Shown here in pieces: positions 17,075 to 24,972 of a stretch of DNA of 51,915 bases (positions are counted from its first letter, which is position 1; each line of letters starts with the position of its first letter). The stretch comes from Streptomyces ossamyceticus (GTDB lineage: Bacteria; Actinomycetota; Actinomycetes; Streptomycetales; Streptomycetaceae). The stretch is taken from contig NZ_LIQX01000370.1 in the NCBI RefSeq assembly GCF_001418475.1, positions 1 through 51,915 on the forward strand, in the 5' to 3' direction. Made by a program: the position numbers and the translations under genes. The notes beneath the pieces were generated by a model. The model saw nothing but the letters and a program-made list of their open reading frames with translations. It was not told the origin of the DNA and ran no database searches.

Positions 17075-17536
17075 CTACGCCGCTGCCCTGGCCGCCTCCA
17101 GGGCGGCGATCAGCCGCTGCGGCTGCCGCGTCGACAGATACAGGTACGGCGTCGGGTCGGCCGGGTCCGTGACCGGGATGCGCAGGGCGCCCGGGATGTA
17201 GGCGCGCAGCAGCATGAACGCCCGGGTGTCGGCCTTGTACGTGCGCCAGGCCCGCGCCTCCTCGGCGTCGAGGACCTCCGGCTCACCGAGCGCGCTCACC
17301 GGGATCTTCGCCTCGCCCGCGATCAGGGCGTCCCCGACCACGCGGATGCGGACCGAGCCGTAGGAGCTGGCCACGACCGCCGCGGCGGCGGTGCCGCCGG
17401 CCAGGCCGCCGAGGAGCGGCAGGGTCCCGAAGGGCAGCAGGATCAGGGCCATGGAGACGCCGACCAGGAGGCAGACCAGCCACCACGAACGGGGCGCGGT
17501 GAGGCGTTCTTCGTACGGCGAGGCGGAGAGCTGCAT
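17075..17536 (-). CDS. DUF3093 family membrane protein
   Basis: 153 residues. Two closely spaced membrane helices at about 19-62 (WLVCLLVGVSMALILLPFG and the Gly/Ala-rich stretch after it), followed by a soluble domain with DALIAGEAKIPVSALGE and ending in a Leu/Ala helix. DUF3093 is an actinobacterial family of unknown role. The ATG at 17536 has only a weak ribosome site. It is divergent from the thioesterase gene across 113 bases. Confidence 0.8.
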   Translation of the reverse strand: MQLSASPYEERLTAPRSWWLVCLLVGVSMALILLPFGTLPLLGGLAGGTAAAAVVASSYGSVRIRVVGDALIAGEAKIPVSALGEPEVLDAEEARAWRTYKADTRAFMLLRAYIPGALRIPVTDPADPTPYLYLSTRQPQRLIAALEAARAAA

Positions 17537-17649
17537 GGCGTCAAGCTTGGCACGGGGAGCACCGGCCCCCGGAAATGGGGGCACCCGAGGGGAAACCCTG
17601 TCCGCCGGGACGATGGCCGGAGGCTGACGGACGGGTAAGGTCTGCGGCT

Positions 17650-18234
17650 GTGAGAGGTACTTCCGCGGCCCTGCAGCCCCCGGCGGACGCCACGGCGCCC
17701 GTCCGGCACCCCGAGGCACCCGCCCCGGGCGAACTGCTGGGCGCACACTACGGGCAGTGTTTCGGCTGCGGCGACGAGCAGCCCCACGGGCTGCACCTTC
17801 AGGCCCGGGCCGGCGAGGGGGTCTCCCTCACCGCCGAGTTCACGGTCAAGGCCGCCCACCAGGGCGCGCCCGGCCTGGCGCACGGCGGGGTCCTGGCCAC
17901 CGCCCTCGACGAGACGCTCGGCTCGCTCACCTGGCTGCTGCGCACCATCGCGGTGACCGGGCGGCTGGAGACCGACTTCGTACGGCCCGTGCCCGTCGGC
18001 TCCGTACTGCACCTCCAGGCGGAGGTGACGGCCGTGGCCGGGCGGAAGATCTACGCGAGCGCCACCGGGCGCGTGGGCGGACCCGACGGCCCGCTCGCCG
18101 TCCGCGCCGACGCGCTCTTCGTCGAGGTGAAGGTCGACCACTTCATCGACAACGGCCGTCAGGAGGAGATCCAGGCGGCCATGAACGACCCGGACCAGGT
18201 CCGGCGGGCCCGCGCCTTCGAGGTGAACCCGTGA
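17650..18234 (+). CDS. PaaI-type hotdog-fold thioesterase
   Basis: 194 residues. The short motif CFGCGDEQPHGLHL near residue 37 is the usual start of this hotdog group, followed by HQGAPGLAHGGVLATALDE, which forms the active-site helix, and FVRPVPVGSVLHLQAEV. It hydrolyses acyl-CoA thioesters; the acyl chain is unknown. GTG start at 17650, chosen at the start of the unshared sequence. Its stop overlaps the dut start by 4 bases (GTGA). Confidence 0.82.
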   Translation: MRGTSAALQPPADATAPVRHPEAPAPGELLGAHYGQCFGCGDEQPHGLHLQARAGEGVSLTAEFTVKAAHQGAPGLAHGGVLATALDETLGSLTWLLRTIAVTGRLETDFVRPVPVGSVLHLQAEVTAVAGRKIYASATGRVGGPDGPLAVRADALFVEVKVDHFIDNGRQEEIQAAMNDPDQVRRARAFEVNP

Positions 18235-18752
18235 ACGGCGGCCGTCCCCCCGTCGACGTGCTCATCCGGCGCGTCGACCCGGACGTTCCGCTGCCGGAGT
18301 ACGCGCACCCCGCAGACGCGGGCGCCGATCTGCGCACCACGGAGAGCCGTGAACTGAAGCCGGGCGAACGGGCCGTCCTGCCCACGGGAGTGTCCATCGC
18401 GCTCCCGGAGGGGTACGCGGCCTTCGTGCACCCTCGATCCGGTCTCGCCGCCCGCTGCGGTGTCGCCCTGGTGAATGCCCCAGGGACGGTTGATGCCGGG
18501 TACCGTGGGGAGATCAAGGTCATTGTGGTGAACCTCGACCCGCGGGAGGCCGTGGTGTTCGAGCGCTTCGACCGGATTGCCCAACTGGTCGTCCAGCAGG
18601 TCGAGAAGGTGCGCTTCCAGGAGGTGGCGGAGCTTCCCGACTCGGCGCGGGCCGAGGGGGGCTTCGGGTCCACGGGCGGTCATGCCGCCGTGGGCGGCAC
18701 AACGGGTGGGAATCGATACGCTTCGGTCGTATCCGACCGGGAAGGACAGTGA
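18231..18752 (+). CDS. dut: dUTP diphosphatase (trimeric dUTPase)
   Basis: 173 residues. All five dUTPase motifs are readable: HPADAGADLRT (1), HPRSGLAAR (2), NAPGTVDAGYRGEIKV (3), FDRIAQLVVQ (4) and the C-terminal arm EGGFGSTGGH (5), which closes over the nucleotide. It converts dUTP to dUMP, keeping uracil out of DNA and feeding dTMP synthesis. GTG start overlaps the thioesterase stop. The DUF3710 gene follows after one base. Confidence 0.95.
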   Translation: MNGGRPPVDVLIRRVDPDVPLPEYAHPADAGADLRTTESRELKPGERAVLPTGVSIALPEGYAAFVHPRSGLAARCGVALVNAPGTVDAGYRGEIKVIVVNLDPREAVVFERFDRIAQLVVQQVEKVRFQEVAELPDSARAEGGFGSTGGHAAVGGTTGGNRYASVVSDREGQ

Positions 18753-18753
18753 C

Positions 18754-19524
18754 GTGTTCGGACGTCGCAAGAAGAAGGGCTCCGCTGAGGACGCGGCGGA
18801 CGCGGCGAGCGAGGCCGAGCAGGTCGTCGACGCAGTCGGCACTGAGACGGACGAGGTCGAGCGGGAGCGGGTGCGGCTGGAGCCGGAGCCGCGGCCCGAC
18901 GGACCCTGGGACAGCTCCGAGGTCTCCAACCCCGGCGAGGGCCGGGTCGACCTCGGTGGTCTCTTCGTGCCCGGGGTCGAGGGCATGGAGCTGCGGGTCG
19001 AGGTCGCGGGCGACGCGATCGTCGCGGCCACCGTCGTCCTGCGCGACAGCGCGGTCCAGCTCCAGGCCTTCGCCGCGCCCAAGCGCGAGGGCATCTGGGG
19101 CGAGGTCCGCGAGGAGATCGCCACCGGCATCACCCAGCAGGGCGGTGTCATCGACGAGGTCGAGGGCCCGCTGGGCTGGGAGCTGCGGGCCCAGGTGCCC
19201 GTGCAGCTGCCGGACGGCACGGGCGGCTTCCAGGTCGTCCGCTTCGTGGGCGTGGACGGGCCGCGCTGGTTCCTGCGCGGTGTGATCTCCGGCCGGGGCG
19301 CGGTCGAGCCGCAGACCGCCGGGCTGCTGGAGCAGATCTTCCGGGACACCGTCATCGTCCGCGGTGAGGGCCCCATGGCCCCGCGCGACCCGATCGTCCT
19401 GAAGCTCCCGAACGACGCGCAGATGGTGCCGGAAGGCGTCCAGCAGGAGGAGCAGAGCGGCTCCCGCTTCTCCGGCGGCATGGGCCAGCTGCAGCGGGGC
19501 CCGGAGATCACCGAGGTCCGCTGA
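18754..19524 (+). CDS. DUF3710 family protein
   Basis: 256 residues. A basic start (FGRRKKKGS), an acidic linker, then a compact conserved domain from about residue 50 (PWDSSEVSNPGEGRVDLGG) to 230. The family is restricted to actinobacteria and almost always sits next to dut and an OB-fold gene, as here; function unknown. The GTG start is one base after the dut stop with GGAAGGA upstream, so it is in the dut operon. A hairpin follows the stop. Confidence 0.85.
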   Translation: MFGRRKKKGSAEDAADAASEAEQVVDAVGTETDEVERERVRLEPEPRPDGPWDSSEVSNPGEGRVDLGGLFVPGVEGMELRVEVAGDAIVAATVVLRDSAVQLQAFAAPKREGIWGEVREEIATGITQQGGVIDEVEGPLGWELRAQVPVQLPDGTGGFQVVRFVGVDGPRWFLRGVISGRGAVEPQTAGLLEQIFRDTVIVRGEGPMAPRDPIVLKLPNDAQMVPEGVQQEEQSGSRFSGGMGQLQRGPEITEVR

Positions 19525-19542
19525 CCCACCGCACAGACACAC

Positions 19543-19569
19543 GGGCCGTACTCCCTTGGGGTGCGGCCC
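19543..19569. terminator. Hairpin after the DUF3710 gene
   Basis: GGGCCG (19543-19548) pairs with CGGCCC (19564-19569), extended inward by imperfect ACTCC/GGGGT pairing. It sits 18 bases after the stop and probably separates the dut operon from the OB-fold gene. Confidence 0.55.
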
Positions 19570-19675
19570 TCCGTCGTACCGGGACCACGCCACGGGGGTC
19601 CGCGGGGCTCCGGCGACCAGAGGTGGCTCGTACGGGGGTGCGGGTCTGTCGGCGCTCCCCGGTAGGCTTTTTGCC

Positions 19676-20074
19676 ATGAGTGCTGTTCCTCGTTCAGAGA
19701 AGCCGGCGGGCCGGTTCCGGCGCATGCTCGACCGGCTGTCCTCGTCCCAGGAGGACCTGGAGAGCGAGGAGCTGCGGGAGGACACGGACACCGCGGGCTG
19801 TACGCGGATCTGTGACTGCCACGACCGACAGATAGTGACGGTTACTGGTACCTTGCGCACGGTCACGCTGCGCCCGCGGGCCGGTGTGCCGGCCCTGGAG
19901 GCCGAGCTGTTCGACGGTTCGGCCGCCCTGGACGTGGTGTGGCTCGGCAGGCGCTCCATCGTCGGGATAGAGCCGGGGCGCAAGCTGATCGCATCCGGTC
20001 GGGTCTCGATGAGCCGGGGCCGTAGGGTGCTCTTCAACCCGAAGTACGAACTCAGACCGCTCGGACGGGAGTAG
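19676..20074 (+). CDS. OB-fold nucleic-acid-binding domain protein
   Basis: 132 residues. A polar N-terminal tail (1-40) with a short Cys segment CTRICDCHDR at about 42-51, then a five-strand OB-fold (VTVTGTLRTVTLRPRAG, LEAELFDGSAALDVVWLGRR, GRKLIASGRVS). OB-folds of this type resemble the RecG/tRNA anticodon-binding group, so nucleic-acid binding is likely but unproven. The ATG at 19676 follows a TTTTTGCC stretch with a poor ribosome site. DUF3159 begins 3 bases after its stop. Confidence 0.8.
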   Translation: MSAVPRSEKPAGRFRRMLDRLSSSQEDLESEELREDTDTAGCTRICDCHDRQIVTVTGTLRTVTLRPRAGVPALEAELFDGSAALDVVWLGRRSIVGIEPGRKLIASGRVSMSRGRRVLFNPKYELRPLGRE

Positions 20075-20077
20075 CCG

Positions 20078-20845
20078 GTGACGTCGCTCGACAAGCCGAC
20101 GGAGGACGCCGCCCACGGCGCCCAGGACACGACCGGTGTCCAGGACGACCCCCAGGACTCCAGGGCGGTGACCGAGGCCGCGCTGTTCGAGGCCTTCGGC
20201 GGGGTGCGCGGCATGGTCGAGACCGTGGTGCCCGGCCTCCTCTTCGTCACCATCTACACGATCAACAAGGACCTGCACTCGTCGGCCCTCGCGGCCCTCG
20301 GTGTCTCCCTGCTGCTGGTCGTGGTGCGGCTGGCCAGGAAGGACACCGTGAAGCACGCCTTCAGCGGTGTCTTCGGCGTCGCCTTCGGCGTGGTCTTCGC
20401 GATGATGACCGGCAACGCGAAGGACTTCTACCTGCCGGGCATGCTCTACACGCTGGGCATGGGTCTCACGTACATCATCACCACCCTCGCGGGCGTGCCG
20501 CTGATGGGGCTGATGCTCGGGCCGGTGTTCAAGGAGAACCTCTCCTGGCGGACCCGTAACCCCGGCCGCAAGAAGGCGTACGCGAAGGCGAGTTACGCCT
20601 GGGGCGCGATCCTGCTCGGCAAGTGCGCCATCCTCTTCCCGCTGTACTGGTGGGCCGACACCGAGCAGCTCGGCTGGGTGCTCGTCGCGCTGAAGATCCC
20701 GCCGTTCCTGCTGGCCGTCTGGCTGACCTGGGTGTTCCTGGCCAAGGCGCCGGCGCCGATCGACGTGTTCGCGGAGATGGAGGCGGCCGAGCAGGCCGAG
20801 AAGGAGCGCAAGGCCGCCGAGCGGGCGGCCCGCACGGGCGACTGA
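20078..20845 (+). CDS. DUF3159 family integral membrane protein
   Basis: 255 residues. Polar N-terminus of about 35 residues, then five or six membrane helices (starting GMVETVVPGLLFVTIYTI) and a charged C-terminal helix rich in Glu/Ala/Lys. The family is actinobacterial and of unknown function; some members look like septation protein A relatives, which I cannot confirm. GTG start at 20078, three bases after the OB-fold gene, so both are co-transcribed. A strong terminator follows. Confidence 0.82.
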   Translation: MTSLDKPTEDAAHGAQDTTGVQDDPQDSRAVTEAALFEAFGGVRGMVETVVPGLLFVTIYTINKDLHSSALAALGVSLLLVVVRLARKDTVKHAFSGVFGVAFGVVFAMMTGNAKDFYLPGMLYTLGMGLTYIITTLAGVPLMGLMLGPVFKENLSWRTRNPGRKKAYAKASYAWGAILLGKCAILFPLYWWADTEQLGWVLVALKIPPFLLAVWLTWVFLAKAPAPIDVFAEMEAAEQAEKERKAAERAARTGD

Positions 20846-20962
20846 ACCACGAGCCGAGGCACCGGCCGACCGATCCTCGGCCGAAGGCCACGCGGCTGAT
20901 CCTTGATCGAAGCCACCGGCGGCTGCTCCTCGGCCCGAGCCACCGACGCCGAACCACGCACG

Positions 20963-20994
20963 AAGGGGCGCCCGGATATCTCCGGGCGCCCCTT
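20963..20994. terminator. Bidirectional terminator, 14-bp perfect stem
   Basis: AAGGGGCGCCCGGA (20963-20976), loop TATC, and the exact reverse complement at 20981-20994. It lies between the convergent DUF3159 gene and the TrkA operon. Confidence 0.85.
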
Positions 20995-21010
20995 CGCCGT
21001 GTCCGGCGGG

Positions 21011-21688
21011 TCAGCTCGTCGCGTCCTCGCGGCGGACCGACAGCAGATCCTCCAGCTGCTCCTCGCGAGCCTGGGCGGCGACGAAGAGGAGCTCGTCGCC
21101 GGCTTCGAGGGAGTCCTCCCGGGTCGGGGTGAGGACCCGGGTGCCGCGGATGATCGTCACCAGGGACGTGTCCTCCGGCCACTCGACCTCGCCCACCTGC
21201 GTGCCGGCCAGCGCCGACTCCGGCGGGAGGGTCAGCTCGACCAGGTTGGCGTCACCGTGGCTGAAGCGGAGCAGACGCACCAGGTCGCCGACGCTCACCG
21301 CCTCCTCGACCAGGGCCGACATCAGCCGGGGCGTCGACACGGCGACGTCCACGCCCCACGACTCGTTGAACAGCCACTCGTTCTTCGGGTTGTTGACCCG
21401 GGCGACCACACGCGGGACGCCGTACTCCGTCTTCGCCAGCAACGAGACGACCAGGTTGACCTTGTCGTCGCCCGTCGCGGCGATCACCACGTTGCAGCGT
21501 TGCAGCGCGGCCTCGTCCAGCGAGGTGATCTCGCAGGCGTCGGCAAGCAGCCACTCCGCCATGGGGACGCGCTCGACCGAGATCGCGGTCGGCGCCTTGT
21601 CGATGAGCAGGATCTCGTGGCCGTTCTCCAGCAGTTCGCCCGCGATCGAGCGGCCCACCGCACCGGCTCCGGCAATGGCGACCCTCAT
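21011..21688 (-). CDS. TrkA-family potassium uptake regulatory protein (second of a pair)
   Basis: 225 residues. N-terminal RCK/TrkA_N Rossmann domain with the nucleotide motif AGAGAVGRSIAGELLENG (residues 6-23) and acidic LLID end of strand 2; C-terminal TrkA_C domain from about 140 (VELTLPPESALAGTQVG). It binds NAD(H) or ATP and gates a potassium channel or transporter subunit. Its ATG overlaps the stop of the upstream trkA paralogue by one ATGA unit, so the two are made together and may form a hetero-oligomer. The strain's membrane partner may be the large APC permease encoded divergently. Confidence 0.88.
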   Translation of the reverse strand: MRVAIAGAGAVGRSIAGELLENGHEILLIDKAPTAISVERVPMAEWLLADACEITSLDEAALQRCNVVIAATGDDKVNLVVSLLAKTEYGVPRVVARVNNPKNEWLFNESWGVDVAVSTPRLMSALVEEAVSVGDLVRLLRFSHGDANLVELTLPPESALAGTQVGEVEWPEDTSLVTIIRGTRVLTPTREDSLEAGDELLFVAAQAREEQLEDLLSVRREDATS

Positions 21689-22359
21689 CAGTGACCGCCC
21701 TCCTCGTCGGGACCCTCGGCGAAGGATGCCTCGACCTTCTCGACGTCGTCCGTACGCATCATCACGTGCACCAGGTCGCCCTCCTGCAGCACCGTCTGCG
21801 AGGTGGGCAGGATGGCCTCACCCAGGCGGGTGAGGAACGCGACGCGGACGCCCGTCTCCTCCTGCATCTTGCTGATCTTGTGGCCCACCCAGGCCGAGGA
21901 CGCGTGCACCTCGGCGAGCTGGACGCCCCCGGTGGGGTCGCGCCACAGCGGTTCGGACCCGGCGGGCAGCAGTCGGCGGAGCATCTGATCGGCCGTCCAT
22001 CGGACCGTGGCGACCGTGGGAATGCCCAGACGCTGGTACACCTCGGCCCGGCGGGGGTCGTAGATCCTCGCCGCCACGTTCTCGATGCCGAACATCTCGC
22101 GGGCGACGCGGGCGGCGATGATGTTCGAGTTGTCGCCGCTGGAGACGGCCGCGAACGCGCCAGCCTCCTCGATGCCCGCCTCACGCAGCGTGTCGCGGTC
22201 GAAGCCGACACCGGTGACACGGCGGCCACCGAATCCCGAGCCCAGACGACGGAAGGCAGTGGGGTCCTGGTCGATCACGGCGACCGTGTGCCCCTGTTGC
22301 TCCAGGGTCTGGGCGAGGGTCGACCCCACTCGCCCGCAGCCCATGATGACGATGTGCAC
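21688..22359 (-). CDS. TrkA-family potassium uptake regulatory protein (first of a pair)
   Basis: 223 residues. Rossmann motif MGCGRVGSTLAQTLEQQG at 6-23, with VIDQDPTAF after strand 2, TrkA_N to about 135 and TrkA_C from about 145 (SAWVGHKISKMQEETGVRV). Same role as its partner downstream. Together with the small membrane peptide and the permease it makes a divergent potassium-linked cluster. ATG start at 22359, first gene of the minus-strand pair. Confidence 0.88.
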   Translation of the reverse strand: MHIVIMGCGRVGSTLAQTLEQQGHTVAVIDQDPTAFRRLGSGFGGRRVTGVGFDRDTLREAGIEEAGAFAAVSSGDNSNIIAARVAREMFGIENVAARIYDPRRAEVYQRLGIPTVATVRWTADQMLRRLLPAGSEPLWRDPTGGVQLAEVHASSAWVGHKISKMQEETGVRVAFLTRLGEAILPTSQTVLQEGDLVHVMMRTDDVEKVEASFAEGPDEEGGH

Positions 22360-22476
22360 GACCGTCCTTCCGGTGTCAATAGCTGGTGTTCAGCCGAAAC
22401 GGCAAAAACAGGGTCTCAGACCGTGGCCCAAGCTACACACGCGCGGTCCGCCAAGGGCACCCCCGTGCAGCACCCG

Positions 22477-22587
22477 TCAGGTGGGCGAGCGCCGACGGCT
22501 GATCCGGCGGACGCTGATCATCGTCAGAACACCGAGGCCGACGAGCGACACGAGTGCGCCGATCAGCTCCGCGGTCGCCGCCTGCAT
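22477..22587 (-). CDS. 36-residue single-pass membrane peptide
   Basis: A short frame too small for ordinary calls. It begins MQAATAELIGALVSLVGLGV, continues as a hydrophobic helix of about 20 residues and ends with a strongly basic tail (SVRRISRRRSPT). A full GGAGG ribosome site lies four bases before the ATG, which is the best argument that it is real. Topology would be N-out, C-in by the positive-inside rule. It is located between the trkA pair and the divergent APC permease gene, so a role as a small subunit or modulator of that transport system is a reasonable guess but not shown. Confidence 0.6.
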   Translation of the reverse strand: MQAATAELIGALVSLVGLGVLTMISVRRISRRRSPT

Positions 22588-22773
22588 GGGGCCTCCAGAG
22601 ATGCGGTGGGACGGACGGGATTCGTCATATAGACATCAGGACGCCCCTATTAGGCCTGAGGATGCGTCACGTGACGCACCTCGCAGTGTCGCCCGGGGAG
22701 ATTTCACCCAGGGGCCCGCCGGGATTTCACCCGGATGTGCCCAGAACCAGTCGGGGCGCTTACGATCCTCTGC
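22588..22773. promoter_or_regulatory. Control region of the APC permease gene
   Basis: Contains the 16-bp perfect palindrome TGCGTCACGTGACGCA at 22663-22678 and two direct copies of GATTTCACCC at 22700-22709 and 22723-22732, 23 bases apart. The region separates the small membrane peptide gene (minus) from the permease gene (plus), so it may control both. Confidence 0.5.
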
Positions 22774-24837
22774 GTGTCCAAACTGACCGACCTGCCCAAA
22801 CGGATTCTGATCGGGCGCGCTCTGCGCAGCGACCGGCTCGGCGAAACGCTCCTGCCGAAGCGCATCGCACTCCCCGTCTTCGCCTCCGACCCGCTCTCGT
22901 CCGTGGCGTACGCACCCGGCGAGGTCCTGCTGGTCCTCTCCATCACGGGCGTGTCGGCCTACCACTTCAGCCCCTGGATCGCCGTCGCCGTCGTCGTGCT
23001 GATGTTCACCGTGGTGGCGTCCTACCGGCAGAACGTGCACGCCTATCCGAGCGGCGGCGGCGACTACGAGGTGGCCAACACCAACCTCGGTCCCAAGGCC
23101 GGTCTCACCGTCGCCAGCGCGCTCCTCGTCGACTACGTCCTCACCGTCGCCGTGTCGATCTCCTCCGGCGTGGAGAACCTCGGCTCGGCCATCCCCTTCT
23201 TCGTCGAGCACAAGGTGCTGTGCGCGGTCGGCATCATCGTGCTCCTCACGCTGATGAACCTGCGCGGGGTGAAGGAGTCAGGCAAGCTGTTCGCGATCCC
23301 GACGTACGTCTTCGTCGTCGGCGTCTTCGCGATGATCGCCTGGGGTGCCTTCCGCGGGCTGGTCCTCGACGAGACGATGCGGGCACCCACCTCGGACCTG
23401 GAGATCAAGCCCGAGCACGAGGGGCTCGCCGGCTTCGCGCTGGTCTTCCTGCTGCTGCGCGCCTTCTCCTCCGGCTGCGCCGCGCTGACCGGCGTCGAGG
23501 CCATCTCCAACGGCGTCCCCGCCTTCCGCAAGCCCAAGTCGAAGAACGCGGCCTCCACGCTCGCCGCGATGGGCCTGCTCGCCGTCACCATGTTCTGCGG
23601 CATCATCGGCCTCGCCATGGCCACCAACGTGCGGATGGCCGAGAACCCGGCGGTCGACCTCGTGCGCGACGGCACCCCGGTCGGCGAGTCCTACGTCCAG
23701 AACCCGGTGATCTCGCAGGTCGCGGCCGCCGTCTTCGGCGACGGAACGTTCTTCTTCATCGTGCTGGCCGCCGCCACCGCCCTGGTTCTCTTCCTGGCCG
23801 CCAACACCGCGTACAACGGCTTCCCGCTGCTCGGCTCGATCCTCGCCCAGGACCGCTACCTGCCGCGCCAGTTGCACACCCGCGGCGACCGCCTCGCCTT
23901 CTCCAACGGCATCGTGCTCCTCGCGGGCGCCGCCGTCCTGCTGGTGTGGATCTACGGCGCCGACTCGACCCGGCTGATCCAGCTGTACATCGTCGGTGTG
24001 TTCGTCTCCTTCACGCTGAGCCAGACGGGCATGGTCCGGCACTGGAACCGTCATCTGCGCACCGAGAAGGACCAGGCCAAGCGGCGCCACATGGTCCGCT
24101 CGCGGGCCATCAACACCTTCGGCGCCTTCTTCACCGGGCTCGTCCTGATCGTCGTCCTCGTCACCAAGTTCACGCACGGCGCCTGGGTGGCCCTGCTCGG
24201 CATGGTGATCTTCTACGCGACGATGACCGCGATCCGTAAGCACTACGACCGGGTCGCCGCGGAGATCGCCGCGCCCGACGGCCCCAGCGACGACGTCGTA
24301 CGGCCGTCCCGGGTCCACTCCGTGGTGCTGATCTCCAAGATCCACCGCCCGACCCTGCGCGCCCTCGCGTACGCCAAGCTGCTGCGCTCGCACACCCTGG
24401 AGGCGCTCAGCGTCAACGTCGACCCGGCCGAGACCAAGGCGCTCCAGGAGGAGTGGAACCGGCGCGGCATCGACGTACCGCTGAAGGTCCTCGACTCGCC
24501 GTACCGGGAGGTCACCCGGCCGGTCATCGAGTACGTCAAGGGGCTGCGCAAGGAGTCGCCGCGCGACGCGGTGTCGGTCATCATCCCCGAGTACGTGGTC
24601 GGCCACTGGTACGAGCATCTGCTGCACAACCAGAGTGCGCTCCGACTCAAGGGACGCCTGCTGTTCACGCCGGGTGTCATGGTGACCTCCGTGCCGTACC
24701 AGCTGGAGTCCTCCGAGGTCGCCAAGCGGCGCGCACGCAAGCGGCAGGAGTGGAGCGCGCCGGGCTCGGTGCGGCGTGGTCCGGCGCACGAGCGGTCCAA
24801 GACGCCGACGAAGGAATCCTCGGCCAACCAGAGCTGA
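22774..24837 (+). CDS. APC-superfamily permease (large, with cytoplasmic C-terminal domain)
   Basis: 687 residues. About twelve membrane helices to residue 490, including the APC consensus around VFASDPLSSVAYAPGEVLLV and YPSGGGDYEVANTNLG, followed by a soluble C-terminal region of about 190 residues (VHSVVLISKIHRPTLRALAY and on) that resembles a universal-stress-like fold. This layout is the one of KimA/YdaO-type potassium or amino-acid importers; potassium import fits the neighbouring TrkA genes, but substrate is inference. GTG start at 22774, the first in-frame start that gives the usual N-terminus. A terminator follows. Confidence 0.85.
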   Translation: MSKLTDLPKRILIGRALRSDRLGETLLPKRIALPVFASDPLSSVAYAPGEVLLVLSITGVSAYHFSPWIAVAVVVLMFTVVASYRQNVHAYPSGGGDYEVANTNLGPKAGLTVASALLVDYVLTVAVSISSGVENLGSAIPFFVEHKVLCAVGIIVLLTLMNLRGVKESGKLFAIPTYVFVVGVFAMIAWGAFRGLVLDETMRAPTSDLEIKPEHEGLAGFALVFLLLRAFSSGCAALTGVEAISNGVPAFRKPKSKNAASTLAAMGLLAVTMFCGIIGLAMATNVRMAENPAVDLVRDGTPVGESYVQNPVISQVAAAVFGDGTFFFIVLAAATALVLFLAANTAYNGFPLLGSILAQDRYLPRQLHTRGDRLAFSNGIVLLAGAAVLLVWIYGADSTRLIQLYIVGVFVSFTLSQTGMVRHWNRHLRTEKDQAKRRHMVRSRAINTFGAFFTGLVLIVVLVTKFTHGAWVALLGMVIFYATMTAIRKHYDRVAAEIAAPDGPSDDVVRPSRVHSVVLISKIHRPTLRALAYAKLLRSHTLEALSVNVDPAETKALQEEWNRRGIDVPLKVLDSPYREVTRPVIEYVKGLRKESPRDAVSVIIPEYVVGHWYEHLLHNQSALRLKGRLLFTPGVMVTSVPYQLESSEVAKRRARKRQEWSAPGSVRRGPAHERSKTPTKESSANQS

Positions 24838-24849
24838 GTCACCGGTCAG

Positions 24850-24885
24850 CGGAGCGGCGCCTCGCGAGGGCGGGGCGCCGCTCCG
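24850..24885. terminator. Terminator after the APC permease gene
   Basis: A 12-bp perfect stem (24850-24861 with 24874-24885, core GGAGCGGCGCC) around a 12-base loop, 12 bases after the permease stop. Confidence 0.8.
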
Positions 24886-24972
24886 GTGGTCGGCGGCCGG
24901 ACGGCACCCACGTAGACTGGTGGGCTGTTGTCCGGCCGTTGTCGCTTCCCTCTCTCCTGGAGTCACCCCGCC

